Assembly (NCBI GenBank): GCA_963210315.1
Contig: OY723284.1
Span: 1,674,001 to 1,738,000, forward strand
Length of the DNA: 64,000 nt
DNA from: Rhynchopus euleeides
Taxonomy: Eukaryota; Euglenozoa; Diplonemea; Diplonemida; Diplonemidae
Reading direction: 5' to 3'
Shown: positions 48,538 through 60,335 of the stretch, piece by piece
Layout of the letters: every line of letters starts with the position of its first letter
Position numbering within the stretch: the first letter of the stretch is position 1
The notes under the pieces: generated by a model
Database searches by the model: none
What the model was told of the DNA's origin: nothing
Seen by the model: only the letters and a program-made list of their open reading frames with translations
Position numbers and translations under genes: made by a program

Positions 48538-48740
48538 ATCAGGCGGGAATTGGGTTTGAAAGGTGTGTGCGGAAGCGTCAATGCATCAAACGGGAGTATC
48601 AACAGTGGAGAAAGAGCGGCAGAGTTGAAGTGACACTTTTAAAACGGGGGCCCTGATAAGACCGCGTCGTGGGAACTAACATCACAGCAACACTCCCGCG
48701 TGCCGAGAGCGCTCGCAGCATTTGTCTTTGAACTTACCTA
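48538..48740. other. Short spacer
   Basis: Unremarkable sequence between hAT copy 2 and the next CACGGTGG element; no feature seen. Confidence 0.6.
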
Positions 48741-48784
48741 CACGGTGGGATCTTGTAAATTTTACATGTATAACTACAAGTATA

Positions 48785-49573
48785 CCGTAAACGGAAATAT
48801 TGTGGACCGTAATAAAGGTGAACCGTACTATAGGTGGACCGTAAAAAAGATGGAACAAATGGGATTTTTCCGGAACTTGGAACATTTTTACGGTCCACCT
48901 ATTTTACGGTTGGGATCGTGGACTTGGCGGTTTTTTTACGAGTTCCTTCGCGACTTCGTCGCGAAGGAACCAAGGAAATCGTACGACTGGGCCTCAGCAC
49001 AGAGTGTGCGCTCACCATCGTCCGGGAACTGTTCTCCCACAGTTACTGCAGGGTGTACTACACTAAAGGAGTACGATTTCCCTTAATTTTCCGGGCACTG
49101 ATTCACGAATTTACATCTGGAGGGAGCCCGGTGGTGGTCTCAGCTTCTGTCTGCGCGCCCTGCCGTACTGTGGCTGCTTTTGTGGGCTCGTGCAGCAGGT
49201 TCTACTTTTACTTCTACCGGAATGCTCCTTGCATGGTACTACACTTCTCGAGGTGTGGTGGTGGGTGAGTCTCGAGGTGAGTGGTGGTGATCGTGCCTTT
49301 TCCACACGCAGGGAGGACTTGCTTCTCTTGCTGGTGTTGGTTGCGGTGGTGGAGGGAGGGTCCAAAGCTGGGAGGTCGGGAGGCCTACGTGTGGGTGTCT
49401 GCGGCGTGGAGGCCGCAGTCCGCGCCCCGCAACCCACCAGCCCGCGGGCGAAAAACGCATTGTCTTTTCCATATTCAGTCCCAATAAATGGTGGACCGTA
49501 AAAAAGATGGAACGTTTGGCCTTTTTTTGGGAACTTGGAACATTTTTACGGTCCACCCTTTTTCCGTTTACGG
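48785..49573. mobile_element. CCGTAAACG TA-MITE, copy B (789 bp)
   Basis: Reverse-complement copy of 21484-22269, with termini CCGTAAACGG and TA on both sides (48783-48784, 49574-49575). Near identity of the two copies indicates recent movement. It carries the same diverged DIRS terminal-repeat segment. Confidence 0.88.
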
Positions 49574-49574
49574 T

Positions 49575-50140
49575 ATACATGTATTATACATGTATAATAC
49601 TTGCATGTCAACTATTATACATGTATAATACATGTATATGCCTGAAATATACATGTAAAATACATGTATATCAAGTAAAAATACAAGTATAATACTTGCA
49701 TGTCAACTATTATACATGTATTTTTACTTGATATACATGTATTTTACATGTATATTTCAGGCATTTACATGTATTTTACATGTATAATACTTGTCATGCA
49801 AGTATTATACATGTAAAATACTTGCATGACAAGTAAAATACATGTATTTTACTTACATGCAAGTATTTTACTTGTCATGCAAGTATTTTACATGTATAAT
49901 ACTTGCATGACAAGTATTATACATGTAAAATACATGTAAATGCCTGAAATATACATGTAAAATACATGTATATCAAGTAAAAATACATGTATAATAGTTG
50001 ACATGCAAGTATTATACATGTATTTTTACTTGATATACATGTATTTTACATGTATATTTCAGGCATATACATGTATTATACATGTATAATAGTTGACATG
50101 CAAGTATTATACATGTATAATACATGTATTATACTTGTAG
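49575..50140. repeat. TACATGTA palindrome array
   Basis: Continuous mixtures of ATACATGTAT, TACTTGCATG, TATACATGTATAATAC and TTTTACTTGATATAC, with longer inverted blocks (for example 49650-49700 against 49705-49760). No coding potential; strongly foldback-forming. Confidence 0.9.
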
Positions 50141-50203
50141 TTATACATGTAAAATTTACAAGATCCCACCGTGAGGATATACCCCCCCCCCCCCCCCCTA
50201 GGG

Positions 50204-51127
50204 CAGTGATTAAATAAACATTGAAAACGTTTAGCGTTTATAAACGTTTAGCGTTTCTCAGAATTCTGAGCGGAAATAAACGTTCAGATAAACGCTTAAT
50301 AAACGTTTCCTGCAGGCTCTGCCACTGAGTCACTTTACATCATAATATATCATGGCCAGCACACCACACCCCAAATTCCAGGGCGGGGGGTCACCGCTGC
50401 GGTGAGGACAGCAAGATGTCGAAGCGCAAGGTCGAAAACATCGGCGCTATTTCTGGCCACTTCTTGTACCCGTGCCTGCTGTACCAGGTGCCTGTTCCAG
50501 TCAGCTGCCTCCCATCAGAGGAGGCATCTGAGAGACTCTCGTATGGCGTCCCTGTGCCACATGCTCACAGGTGAGGCACCACACCCGAGGACGCGCTCCC
50601 TGGCAACGGATGCGCCGTGCCACAGACCCAGCTGCCGTAAGCTCCCAAGAACAGCGTCAAATGGGACACGAACTGTACCATACTTCTCCCACAACTGTTC
50701 CTGGCGCGATTACCTCATATTGGCTTGCCTTTTGGCCTCTGGAGGGCACCGAGAAGCTGTTATGTTTCAGAACAATCAACGACAACAGTTCTTCTGTGCA
50801 TCTGGCAGGTTGAGGTGTGCTTGCTCTGCTTGATGTGTCCTGTGGTGTGCAGCCCAGGTACAAGTTCTGTCCCAAAAAATTTGGTTGCTAAAAACGGCAT
50901 CGTCGGGGGCATACCACCCCCTGGGAGTGGGCGGAATTGAGTTTCCGGAGCATATTGGGCACTTTCTGCCACCAGAATCGTGTGGGAGTGTGTGAGGTCA
51001 GATTATGTGGGTGGGGTGTGGGCACAAGCTGCTTCGCTAAATAAACGCTAAACGTTTAGCGTTTATAAACGTTTAACGTTTATTTCAAAACGGTTTCTGA
51101 AATAAACGTCGTTTATTGGGTTCACTG
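50204..51127. mobile_element. 924-bp hAT-type element with 8-bp TSD CCCTAGGG
   Basis: Left end CAGTGATTAAATAAAC and right end GTTTATTGGGTTCACTG are imperfect complements with hAT-type CAGTG termini. CCCTAGGG lies at 50196-50203 and 51128-51135. Subterminal AAACGTTTAGCGTTTATAAA motifs are repeated at both ends. The interior (about 50400-50990) has weakly coding-like frames with no recognised domain. It inserted at the edge of the 51136+ inverted-repeat element. Confidence 0.88.
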
Positions 51128-51135
51128 CCCTAGGG

Positions 51136-52614
51136 GGGGTCGAAAGCCCCGTTTTTTTGTCCCAAAATGGTGTTTTTCGACATAGCAGCCGCGGCCCTCT
51201 ATTTGACCTTCTGACCCCCCAGAACCCACCATACCCCGGTTTTTGGGCCCTAGGAGTCCGATTTTCGGGCTCCCGAGCCCCGGAAAGTCGATTTTTGATG
51301 ATGTCAATTTTTCCGTTCCCTATACTGCACCTCCGGGTCATGGCACGGACGCCTGCCACGGGCAGATAGTAAAACACTCTCATCCTGGGACGTCCGAGCG
51401 CACACCATCCTGCGGCTGTGATTTTCTGATGCAACCGCTCATCCGCGCCACAAACAACGTCGTATCCCAACGATTCGGACAGTGAGAAGATGCCATCGAA
51501 TACTGCCATCTGACACAGTCGTTGGGTGGCCTGCTATTGAACTCGGAGCTGCCAGGAACAGGGAGGATGTCATCATAGCCGACAGTGATGCATTAGTGTT
51601 GATGCCCTCATGAGAATGCTCTCTTAGAATGCAAGGCAGGTAAACTGTCCCGACTAAACACTTGCCACTGCTGCCGTTATCTGCGAAGCATTTCTCCTGT
51701 GGATGCAGACAGTCAAGGGAGGTGGAAGAGCGCAGCGAGTACCCAGCTGCAACGCAGAGCCCGAGCTTATCATCAAGGTTCTCTTCTGGCGCTCAAGACC
51801 AGGGTCCTGTGGGACCTGGTCTCAGAACAGTGTCCGGGTATTTATGCTGCACGCGCCTTATGTAAATGACGAGTGCGCGGAACTGGCTAAAGACGCTGCG
51901 AAGGATATGCTCGGGACATTCAAGCGTCCTCCGTACGCTGAGGCGAGGAAGGGGATCAAGGAATCACACAGTGCAACTCTCGCAACAACCATTTCACAGA
52001 AGAAGTGCGCGGGCTTCGAATGCACGTCCTGAATAATCAGAAAGTCATTGCACGCCCTGCTCAGCAAGCCATGAGCAAGTCGTGAGGGTTGGTTCGCAAA
52101 TCCCCCTCCCGACAGAGGAGACCTTTCAACTTACAAAGAGTTCGTTGGCCAGACCAGCATCTCAGTGTCGGAGCAGTGGCCAGTTGTGCCGCCTGTCCCT
52201 TGCAGCCAAGCACCGCACACTGTGCAAGTTGATGACGGTTCCCACTCTGCATCAGTATGCATCTTTGCATGATCTGGCAGTGTATACAGAGAAGGAGATG
52301 GTGGCTGCCCGCATTCAACAGTTTGGTGCGACGCTGGAGTGGGAAGAGGGTCGAAAGATGCAGGATTGGCACCTATGGAGGGTCTTGAGGACGCAGGGGA
52401 GGAAGGGGTGGAGGAGGTCGAGAAAGTGGGCCTGCACATGGGCTGATAGTGGACTGGCGAACCCGTGCGTGACCCTGAGGTGCAGTATAGGGAACAAAAT
52501 TTTGACATCATCAAAAATCGACTTTCCGGGGCTCGGGAGCCCGAAAATCGGACTCCTAGGGCCCAAAAACCGGGGTATGGTGGGTTCTGGGGGGTCAGAA
52601 GGTCAAATAGAGGG
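51136..52614. mobile_element. Inverted-repeat element running into the second gap
   Basis: 51190-51335 (CCCTCTATTTGACCTTCTGA to CCCTATACTGCACCTC) recurs inverted at 52483-52614, where the N gap begins, so the right terminus is missing. The interior contains the ORF 51703-52032 and further coding-like sequence (52080-52480, with TVPTLHQYASLHDLAVYTEK). Confidence 0.7.
51703..52032 (+). CDS. Hypothetical 109-aa ORF
   Basis: ATG-initiated: MQTVKGGGRAQRVPSCNAEP, then AELAKDAAKDMLGTFKRPPY and AEARKGIKESHSATLATTIS. The second half is helical and coding-like. No family recognised. It sits between inverted arms of a mobile element and may be captured exon sequence. Confidence 0.25.
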   Translation: MQTVKGGGRAQRVPSCNAEPELIIKVLFWRSRPGSCGTWSQNSVRVFMLHAPYVNDECAELAKDAAKDMLGTFKRPPYAEARKGIKESHSATLATTISQKKCAGFECTS

Positions 52615-52814
52615 NNNNNNNNNNNNNNNNNNNNNNNNNNNNNNNNNNNNNNNNNNNNNNNNNNNNNNNNNNNNNNNNNNNNNNNNNNNNNNNNNNNNNN
52701 NNNNNNNNNNNNNNNNNNNNNNNNNNNNNNNNNNNNNNNNNNNNNNNNNNNNNNNNNNNNNNNNNNNNNNNNNNNNNNNNNNNNNNNNNNNNNNNNNNNN
52801 NNNNNNNNNNNNNN
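52615..52814. other. Assembly gap, 200 N
   Basis: A second gap of exactly 200 N, between the inverted arm of the preceding element and minisatellite A. Confidence 0.98.
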
Positions 52815-52882
52815 GGAACGACCACCCGTCCGGCTCGACCAGGCCCAGCCGCGCCTGCTGCTGCAGGGACGACAAGCTCAGC

Positions 52883-54200
52883 CTCCCCGATATTTTCCAC
52901 ATCTCTGCGAGGTTGCCCCGATATTTTCCACACCTCTACGAGGTTGCCCCGATATTTTCCACACCTCGACGAGGTTGCCCCGATATTTTCCACACCTCTG
53001 CGAGGTTGCCCCGACATTTTCCACACCTCTACGAGGTTGCCCCGATATTTTCCACATCTCTGCGAGGTTGCCCCGACATTTTCCACACCTCTACGAGGTT
53101 GCCCCGATATTTTCCACATCTCTGCGAGGTTGCCCCAATACTTTCCACACCTCTGCGAGGTTGCCCCGATATTTTCCACACCTCGACGAGGTTGCCCCGA
53201 TATTTTCCACACCTCTGCGAGGTTGCTCCGACATTTTCCACACCTCTACGAGGTTGCCCCGATATTTTCCACATCTCTGCGAGGTTGCCCCAATACTTTC
53301 CACACCTCTGCGAGGTTGCCCCGATATTTTCCACACATCGACGAGGTTGCCCCGATATTTTCCACATCTCTGCGAGGTTGCCCCAATATTTTCCACACCT
53401 CTGCGAGGTTGCCCCGATATTTTCCACATCTCTGCGAGGTTGCCCCGATATTTTCCACACCTCGACGAGGTTGCCCCGACATTTTCCACACCTCTGCGAG
53501 GTTGCCCCGACATTTTCCACACCTCTACGAGGTTGCCCCGATATTTTCCACATCTCTGCGAGGTTGCCCCGATATTTTCCACATCTCTGCGAGGTTGCCC
53601 CAATACTTTCCACACCTCTGCGAGGTTGCCCCGATATTTTCCACACCTCGACGAGGTTGCCCCGATATTTTCCACATCTCTGCGAGGTTGCCCCAATATT
53701 TTCCACACCTCTGCGAGGTTGCCCCGATATTTTCCACATCTCTGCGAGGTTGCCCCGATATTTTCCACATCTCTACGAGGTTGCCCCGATATTTTCCACA
53801 TCTCTGCGAGGTTGCCCCGATATTTTCCACATCTCTGCGAGGTTGCCCCGATATTTTCCACACCTCTACGAGGTTGCCCCGATATTTTCCACACCTCGAC
53901 GAGGTTGCCCCGATATTTTCCACACCTCTGCGAGGTTGCCCCGACATTTTCCACACCTCTACGAGGTTGCCCCGATATTTTCCACATCTCTGCGAGGTTG
54001 CCCCAATATTTTCCACACCTCTGCGAGGTTGCCCCGATATTTTCCACATCTCTGCGAGGTTGCCCCGATATTTTCCACACCTCTACGAGGTTGCCCCGAC
54101 ATTTTCCACACCTCTGCGAGGTTGCCCCGATATTTTCCACACCTCTGCGAGGTTGCCCCGACATTTTCCACACCTCTACGAGGTTGCCCCGATATTTTCT
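52883..54200 (+). repeat. Minisatellite A, 31-bp unit, block 1
   Basis: About 42 copies of a 31-bp unit beginning TTGCCCCGATATTTTCC and ending CACCTCTGCGAGG. Variant positions (CATCTCTGCG, CACCTCGACG, CAATACTTTCC, GACATTTTCC) recur in blocks of several units, showing higher-order copying. Open frames across it are a by-product of the repeat. Confidence 0.97.
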
Positions 54201-54735
54201 TTTTTTCGCGTATCCGTCAGGTGGACCACCGGGTGGGGAGAGATCCGGTGTGAGGCACTTGGGTCCGTCCAGGTGGGCAGGGGGAACCTGGGGGCGGGGG
54301 GCCTCAAAACCCGTCTACCAGTGCCGCTTCTAATCTCGTCGGTCTTGTCCCAACCACCACCAGCCAGCCCAGAACGCCCTGACGCTGCGACCTCGTCGAT
54401 TTTTCCGTTTCGCCCATCCGCCCAACTCCGCCAACCCAACCAGCCCTACCCTTTCTCCCAGTCAGGGCGGTACTCACACGAGCGGCAAAGCGCTGGGGGA
54501 GGGGGGGGGGGGACATCAATAGGGGAGGGGAGGGGAGGGGAGGGGGGAGGAAGGGAGGGGAGGAAGGGGGGGGGGTTATGTTGTTTCTAACCCAGACCTG
54601 CTGTGCAGAGCCCGGGGGAGGGGGTGGCCAGCCCCTGTCTAACCATTCACAACGGCCACCTGCACACATCTATGAAAGGGGGGGGGGGGGAAGGTCCCGG
54701 GGGGGGGGGTGGTGGGGGTGGGGACGCTGCTCCGC

Positions 54736-55578
54736 CTACTCGCCCCGCTCCACCTCCGTCTGCAGCTTGCGCATGTAGACGCGCAGGCTGACCCCCGGCT
54801 CCCTCGTCTGGTTCCCGGGCTCGGCCTGCGCGCCCCCTTGCAGGATGCGCGCCTGCAGCCACTCCGCCGCTACGTCACCTGCCACCCTGGGCGAGAGGGG
54901 GCAAAGGCCATAGCTGGGGTGGAAGCAGTGCCTCCACGCCTCGACGGTGCGGGGGATGGCTCCTCCCATCGAGACGCAGGGGGCCATGCCGCGGGCCCGC
55001 GCTACCACCCCCTCGGCCCAGACACGGGACGCCGCAAGCTCCTGCAGAGCGGGGATGTTCGCCGCGGGCGTCTCGTCGTCCCCGTAGGCGTCGATGGCCT
55101 GGAGGTCGTCCTCGGGCTCCCACACGTTCGCCGGGTCGTCGTCGAACTCCATGGGGCCCGCCGCGTCACCCTGACGCAGCTCCTCCAGGCGTCTCGAGGA
55201 CGCGGCCGTCCGGCTGCGGCGCTGCCCGTCCCGGCGGGCCTGCGCGGCGTTGCGCATCATCGTCGCAGCAACCCCCTGGATCCCGCCAGCCCCACCGGGG
55301 GCTGTTCCGCCAGAGGTGCCAGAGGGGGCTGTGTTGAAGGTGTGGGAGCCTCCGCCCTGGCGGCGCCGCGCGGCCTGAGCGGGGCCAGACGGCTGGGCGC
55401 CTGCCGCCGTGACCGGAGCCGCAGAGGGCACACCAGAGGGGGCTGTGTTTGAGGTTTGGGAGCCTCCGCCCTGGTGGTTCTCTGTGGCCCCCGACCCCGA
55501 CGGCGGGCACTCTGCATGTTGGGCCTGCCCCTGCATGGGGGCTGGGGCAGCCCGGGAGGCACTCTCCGCCGGGGGCAC
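54736..55578 (-). CDS. Unknown protein embedded in minisatellite A
   Basis: A minus-strand frame of up to 280 residues; the first ATG is at about 55536 (MQGQAQHAECPPSGSGATEN). The N-terminal half is low complexity, with two degenerate repeats of GGGSQTSNTAPSGVPSAAP type. The C-terminal half is compositionally normal: MEFDDDPANVWEPEDDLQAI, LQELAASRVWAEGVVARARG, VEAWRHCFHPSYGLCPLSPR and a basic helical end LRVYMRKLQTEVERGE. No known domain. Upstream, the frame merges with the 31-bp repeats with no stop, so the true start is uncertain. Both sides are flanked by minisatellite A blocks. Confidence 0.4.
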   Translation of the reverse strand: MPPAESASRAAPAPMQGQAQHAECPPSGSGATENHQGGGSQTSNTAPSGVPSAAPVTAAGAQPSGPAQAARRRQGGGSHTFNTAPSGTSGGTAPGGAGGIQGVAATMMRNAAQARRDGQRRSRTAASSRRLEELRQGDAAGPMEFDDDPANVWEPEDDLQAIDAYGDDETPAANIPALQELAASRVWAEGVVARARGMAPCVSMGGAIPRTVEAWRHCFHPSYGLCPLSPRVAGDVAAEWLQARILQGGAQAEPGNQTREPGVSLRVYMRKLQTEVERGE

Positions 55579-55639
55579 GCTGTGGCCGTGGGTCGCGGAG
55601 GGCGCACCAGAGGGGGCTGTGTATATCTATAAAGGTGTA

Positions 55640-56270
55640 TATTTTCCACATCTCTGCGAGGTTGCCCCAATATTTTCCACACCTCTGCGAGGTTGCCCCG
55701 ATATTTTCCACATCTCTGCGAGGTTGCCCCGATATTTTCCACACCTCTACGAGGTTGCCCCGACATTTTCCACACCTCTGCGAGGTTGCCCCGATATTTT
55801 CCACACCTCTGCGAGGTTGCCCCGACATTTTCCACACCTCTACGAGGTTGCCCCGATATTTTCCACATCTCTGCGAGGTTGCCCCAATATTTTCCACACC
55901 TCTGCGAGGTTGCCCCGATATTTTCCACACCTCTACGAGGTTGCCCCGATATTTTCCACATCTCTGCGAGGTTGCCCCGACATTTTCCACACCTCTACGA
56001 GGTTGCCCCGATATTTTCCACACCTCGACGAGGTTGCCCCGATATTTTCCACACCTCTGCGAGGTTGCCCCGACATTTTCCACACCTCTACGAGGTTGCC
56101 CCGATATTTTCCACATCTCTGCGAGGTTGCCCCAATATTTTCCACACCTCTGCGAGGTTGCCCCGATATTTTCCACACCTCTACGAGGTTGCCCCGATAT
56201 TTTCCACATCTCTACGAGGTTGCCCCGATATTTTCCACACCTCTGCGAGGTTGCCCCGATATTTTCCACA
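55640..56270 (+). repeat. Minisatellite A, 31-bp unit, block 2
   Basis: About 20 copies in the same orientation as block 1. Confidence 0.97.
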
Positions 56271-56456
56271 CCGAGGCAGGGGCAGCAGTTGGCACTTGGC
56301 CAGGTTCACGGTGTTTGCACGAGCGCCAGACAGTGGCGTGGGGCGGGGGAATTGGAGTAGAAGGAAGCACAGGGTGGGATTGGGGGGGGTGGGGGGCAGC
56401 AGTTGTCGGGGTGGTCAGTGAGAGTGTGGGAGTGCGAATTATTCCCATAGCAAACG

Positions 56457-57422
56457 GGGCAACCTCGCAGAGGTGTGGAAAATATCGGGGCAACCTCGTA
56501 GAGGTGTGGAAAATATCGGGGCAACCTCGCAGAGGTGTGGAAAATATCGAGGCAACCTCGCAGAGGTGTGGAAAATATCGGGGCAACCTCGCAGAGGTGT
56601 GGAAAATATCGAGGCAACCTCGCAGAGGTGTGGAAAATATCGGGGCAACCTCGCAGAGGTGTGGAAAATATCGAGGCAACCTCGCAGAGATGTGGAAAAT
56701 ATCGGGGCAACCTCGCAGAGGTGTGGAAAGTATCGGGGCAACCTCGTAGAGGTGTGGAAAATATCGGGGCAACCTCGCAGAGGTGTTGAAAATATCGGGG
56801 CAACCTCGCAGAGGTGTGGAAAATATCGAGGCAACCTCGCAGAGGTGTGGAAAATATCGGGGCAACCTCGTAGAGGTGTGGAAAATATCGGGGCAACCTC
56901 GCAGAGGTGTGGAAAATATCGAGGCAACCTCGCAGAGGTGTGGAAAATATCGGGGCAACCTCGTAGAGGTGTGGAAAATATCGGGGCAACCTCGCAGAGG
57001 TGTGGAAAATATCGAGGCAACCTCGCAGAGATGTGGAAAATATCGGGGCAACCTCGCAGAGGTGTGGAAAGTATCGGGGCAACCTCGTAGAGGTGTGGAA
57101 AATATCGGGGCAACCTCGCAGAGGTGTGGAAAATATCGGGGCAACCTCGCAGAGGTGTGGAAAGTATCGGGGCAAGCTCGCAGAGGTGTGGAAAGTATCG
57201 GGGCAACCTCGTAGAGGTGTGGAAAATATCGAGGCAACCTCGCAGAGGTGTGGGAAATATCGGGGCAACCTCGCAGAGGTGTGGAAAATATCGGGGCAAC
57301 CTCGCAGAGGTGTGGAAAGTATCGGGGCAACCTCGTAGAGGTGTGGAAAGTATCGGGGCAACCTCGCAGAGGTGTGGAAAATATCGGGGCAACCTCGCAG
57401 AGATGTGGAAAATGTCGGGGCA
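56457..57422 (-). repeat. Minisatellite A, 31-bp unit, inverted block
   Basis: About 31 copies in opposite orientation (GGGGCAACCTCGCAGAGG), with a distinct set of variants (ATCGAGGCAACC, AAAGTATCGG). The 186-bp spacer before it (56271-56456) is the inversion junction and contains no gene. Confidence 0.97.
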
Positions 57423-58211
57423 CCGATCGTGATCGACAGCACTGTCGTTCACATGCTTGTCGGGTGGGAAATATGTCCCTTCTCAGCTCTCTCTGTGCAT
57501 TCACGATCAGTCCTGCGGGATTCACATCGACCACGCTCGGTTTTCTGCCATTACGGGGCTTGGTCAGCTCAGAACACGAGAAAACCAACGACTCCCTGAG
57601 TGACTGTAAGTGACACTAAGTGACGGTAAGTGACTGTAAGTGACTGTAAGTGACGCTAAGTGACGGTAAGTGACCGGTAAGTGACACTAAGTGACGCTAA
57701 GTGACCTTAAGTGACGCTAAGTGACGCTCTGTGACTGTAAGTGACGTGCGGTGACTGTAAGTGAAGCTAAGTGACCGTAAGTGACAGTAAGTGACGACAA
57801 AAAAGCGGAAAAAATGGGACAGTCACCTGACCTCAGTTGGCCTAAGTTATCGCGCAAAGTATGGGAAAATAGCCTTTGCTTAGGTGTGTGTGTGCGGGTG
57901 TGTTGATAAGACTTTGAAAGGTGTGTCAGGCCTGTGAAGACAGCCGCAGCCCAAGTTGCGTGTAGTGCGGGTGGCGTTGCCTTCTCTGGGCCCACAAGGG
58001 TAGGGGCTGGCATACTGGCCAGCCACACACACCCTCTCCACCCCCCCTGCCACACATCCCAGAAATATTCACATGCGTCTTGGATTTGCCCTCCAGCAGA
58101 ATCCATTTGCAACGCCACTTCGCAAAAAAAAAAATGGGGGGATGTACCCACCCACCCACCCACCCCAAAGATGGAAAAAATATATTAAATTGTATTTTAT
58201 TGTATTTTATT
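57423..58211. other. Spacer with a 10-bp repeat
   Basis: No gene. 57600-57795 is a degenerate tandem array of a ~10-bp unit (TAAGTGACNG), about 19 copies. The remainder is ordinary, with a poly-A run at 58124-58134. Confidence 0.6.
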
Positions 58212-58320
58212 GGGGGCCTTCGCTACCAAGTGTGACTGAGTGAGAAAAAGTGAGCCACGGCCCACTTCCCCTCACTGGCTGACGAGCTGTGACGAGCCGT
58301 GACTGGTAGCGAGGGCCCCC
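58212..58320. repeat. GGGCCCTCGCTACC-type MITE, copy 3
   Basis: Opens GGGGGCCTTCGCTACC and closes GGTAGCGAGGGCCCCC, with the conserved GTGACTGAGTGAGAAAA core. Directly after it the flank ATTAAATTGTATTTTATTG is repeated and a second, longer derivative starts (58349-58496), then a third partial (58487-58590). Confidence 0.75.
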
Positions 58321-58629
58321 ATTAAATTGTATTTTATTGTATTTTATTGGGGGCCCTCGCTACCAGTCACGGGTCGTCACGGCTCGTCAGTGAGTCAGGG
58401 GGCTTTTTTGGCTGGCCTGGGGAGAAGGGTGAATTTTCAGGTTTTTGGCTGACTACGAGTCACTACGAGTCACTTGACTGGTAGCGAGGCCGGTCTGGAA
58501 CTCCGGGTGGGGACTTGGCACAATATGAGAAAATTCCACCCAGAGGTCCAGACCGGCCTCGCTACCAGTCACGTGACTCGTAGTGACTCGTAGTGACTCA
58601 CAGTGGTCCCCACCTCCTGTAGGGGCACT

Positions 58630-60262
58630 CCCCGATTCCCCCCAGCAAATTAGTGTACTTGGTTGATTCCCCCCGATTCCCCCCAGTACATTGTCGTACT
58701 TAGACGATTCCCCCCGATTCCCCCCAGTACAGTGTCGTACTTGGACGATTCCCCCCGATTTCCCCCAGTACATTGTCATACTTGGACGATTCCCCCCGAT
58801 TCCCCCCAGTACATTGTCGTACTTGGACGATTCCCCCCGATTTCCCCCAGTACATTGTCGTACTTGGACGATTCCCCCCGATTCCCCCCAGTACATTGTC
58901 GTACTTGAACGATTCCCCCCGATTCCCCCCAGTACATTGTCATACTTGGACGATTCCCCCCGATTCCCCCCAGTACATTGTCATACTTGGACGATTCCCC
59001 CCGATTCCCCCCAGTACATTGTTATACTTGGACGATTCCCCCCGATTCCCCCCAGTACATTGTCGTACTTGGACGATTCCCCCCGATTCCCCCCAGTACA
59101 GTGTCGTACTTGGACGATTCCCCCCGATTCCCCCCAGTACATTGTCGTACTTGGACGGTTCCCCCCGATTCCCCCCAGTACAGTGTCGTACTTGGACGAT
59201 TCCCCCCGATTTCCCCCAGTACATTGTCGTACTTGGACGATTCCCCCCGATTCCCCCCAGTACATTGTCATACTTGGACGATTCCCCCCGATTCCCCCCA
59301 GTACATTGTCATACTTGGACGATTCCCCCCGATTCCCCCCAGTACATTGTCGTACTTGGACGATTCCCCCCGATTCCCCCCAGTACATTGTCATACTTGG
59401 ACGATTCCCCCCGATTCCCCCCAGTACATTGTCATACTTGGACGATTCCCCCCGATTCCCCCCAGTACATTGTCGTACTTGGACGGTTCCCCCCGATTCC
59501 CCCCAGTACAGTGTCGTACTTGGACGATTCCCCCCGATTTCCCCCAGTACATTGTCGTACTTGGACGATTCCCCCCGATTCCCCCCAGTACATTGTCATA
59601 CTTGGACGATTCCCCCCGATTCCCCCCAGTACATTGTCATACTTGGACGATTCCCCCCGATTCCCCCCAGTACATTGTCGTACTTGGACGATTCCCCCCG
59701 ATTCCCCCCAGTACATTGTCATACTTGGACGATTCCCCCCGATTCCCCCCAGTACATTGTCATACTTGGACGATTCCCCCCGATTCCCCCCAGTACATTG
59801 TTATACTTGGACGATTCCCCCCGATTCCCCCCAGTACATTGTCATACTTGGACGATTCCCCCCGATTCCCCCCAGTACATTGTCGTACTTGGACGATTCC
59901 CCCCGATTCCCCCCAGTACATTGTCGTACTTGGACGATTCCCCCCGATTCCCCCCAGTACATTGTCATACTTGGACGATTCCCCCCGATTCCCCCCAGTA
60001 CATTGTCGTACTTGGACGATTCCCCCCGATTTCCCCCAGTACATTGTCATACTTGGACGATTCCCCCCGATTCCCCCCAGTACATTGTTATACTTGGACG
60101 ATTCCCCCCGATTCCCCCCAGTACATTGTCATACTTGGACGATTCCCCCCGATTCCCCCCAGTACATTGTCGTACTTGGACGATTCCCCCCGATTCCCCC
60201 CAGTACATTGTCATACTTGGACGATTCCCCCCGATTCCCCCCAGTACATAGTCGTACTTAGC
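58630..60262 (+). repeat. Minisatellite B, 41-bp unit
   Basis: About 40 copies of a 41-bp unit: TTGGACGATTCCCCC, CGATTCCCCCCAGTACA, TTGTCGTAC. Minor variants (GTCATAC, GTTATAC, GATTTCCCCC) form a recurring multi-unit pattern. At about 60268 the array switches to the opposite strand. All three plus frames are open throughout, a consequence of the unit, not of a gene. Confidence 0.97.
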
Positions 60263-60335
60263 GGATTCCCCCGTGCTGGGGGGAATTGGGGGAAATCCGC
60301 CAAGTATGACTGTGTACTGGGGGGAATCGGGAGAT

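Larger units (their letters stand above)
48741..50173. mobile_element. CACGGTGGGATC-ended element (CMC-like) with foldback interior
   Basis: Left end CACGGTGGGATCTTGTAAAT and right end complement (50135-50173) form ~40-bp inverted repeats. The first eight bases match the other CACGGTGG family. No clear TSD. The interior consists of the CCGTAAACG MITE copy B (48785-49573) and a 560-bp array of TACATGTA palindromes (49575-50140). A one-ended remnant of the same family lies at 29951-30043. No gene. Confidence 0.7.

Noticed and set aside
52082-54253. Long open frames over minisatellite A (723, 622 and 548 aa, and the inverted block frames)
   Set aside because: Same artefact with the 31-bp unit; the frames also cross an N gap.
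57600-57795. CRISPR-like or telomeric repeat (TAAGTGAC array)
   Set aside because: No spacers, unit ~10 bp and degenerate; a minisatellite.
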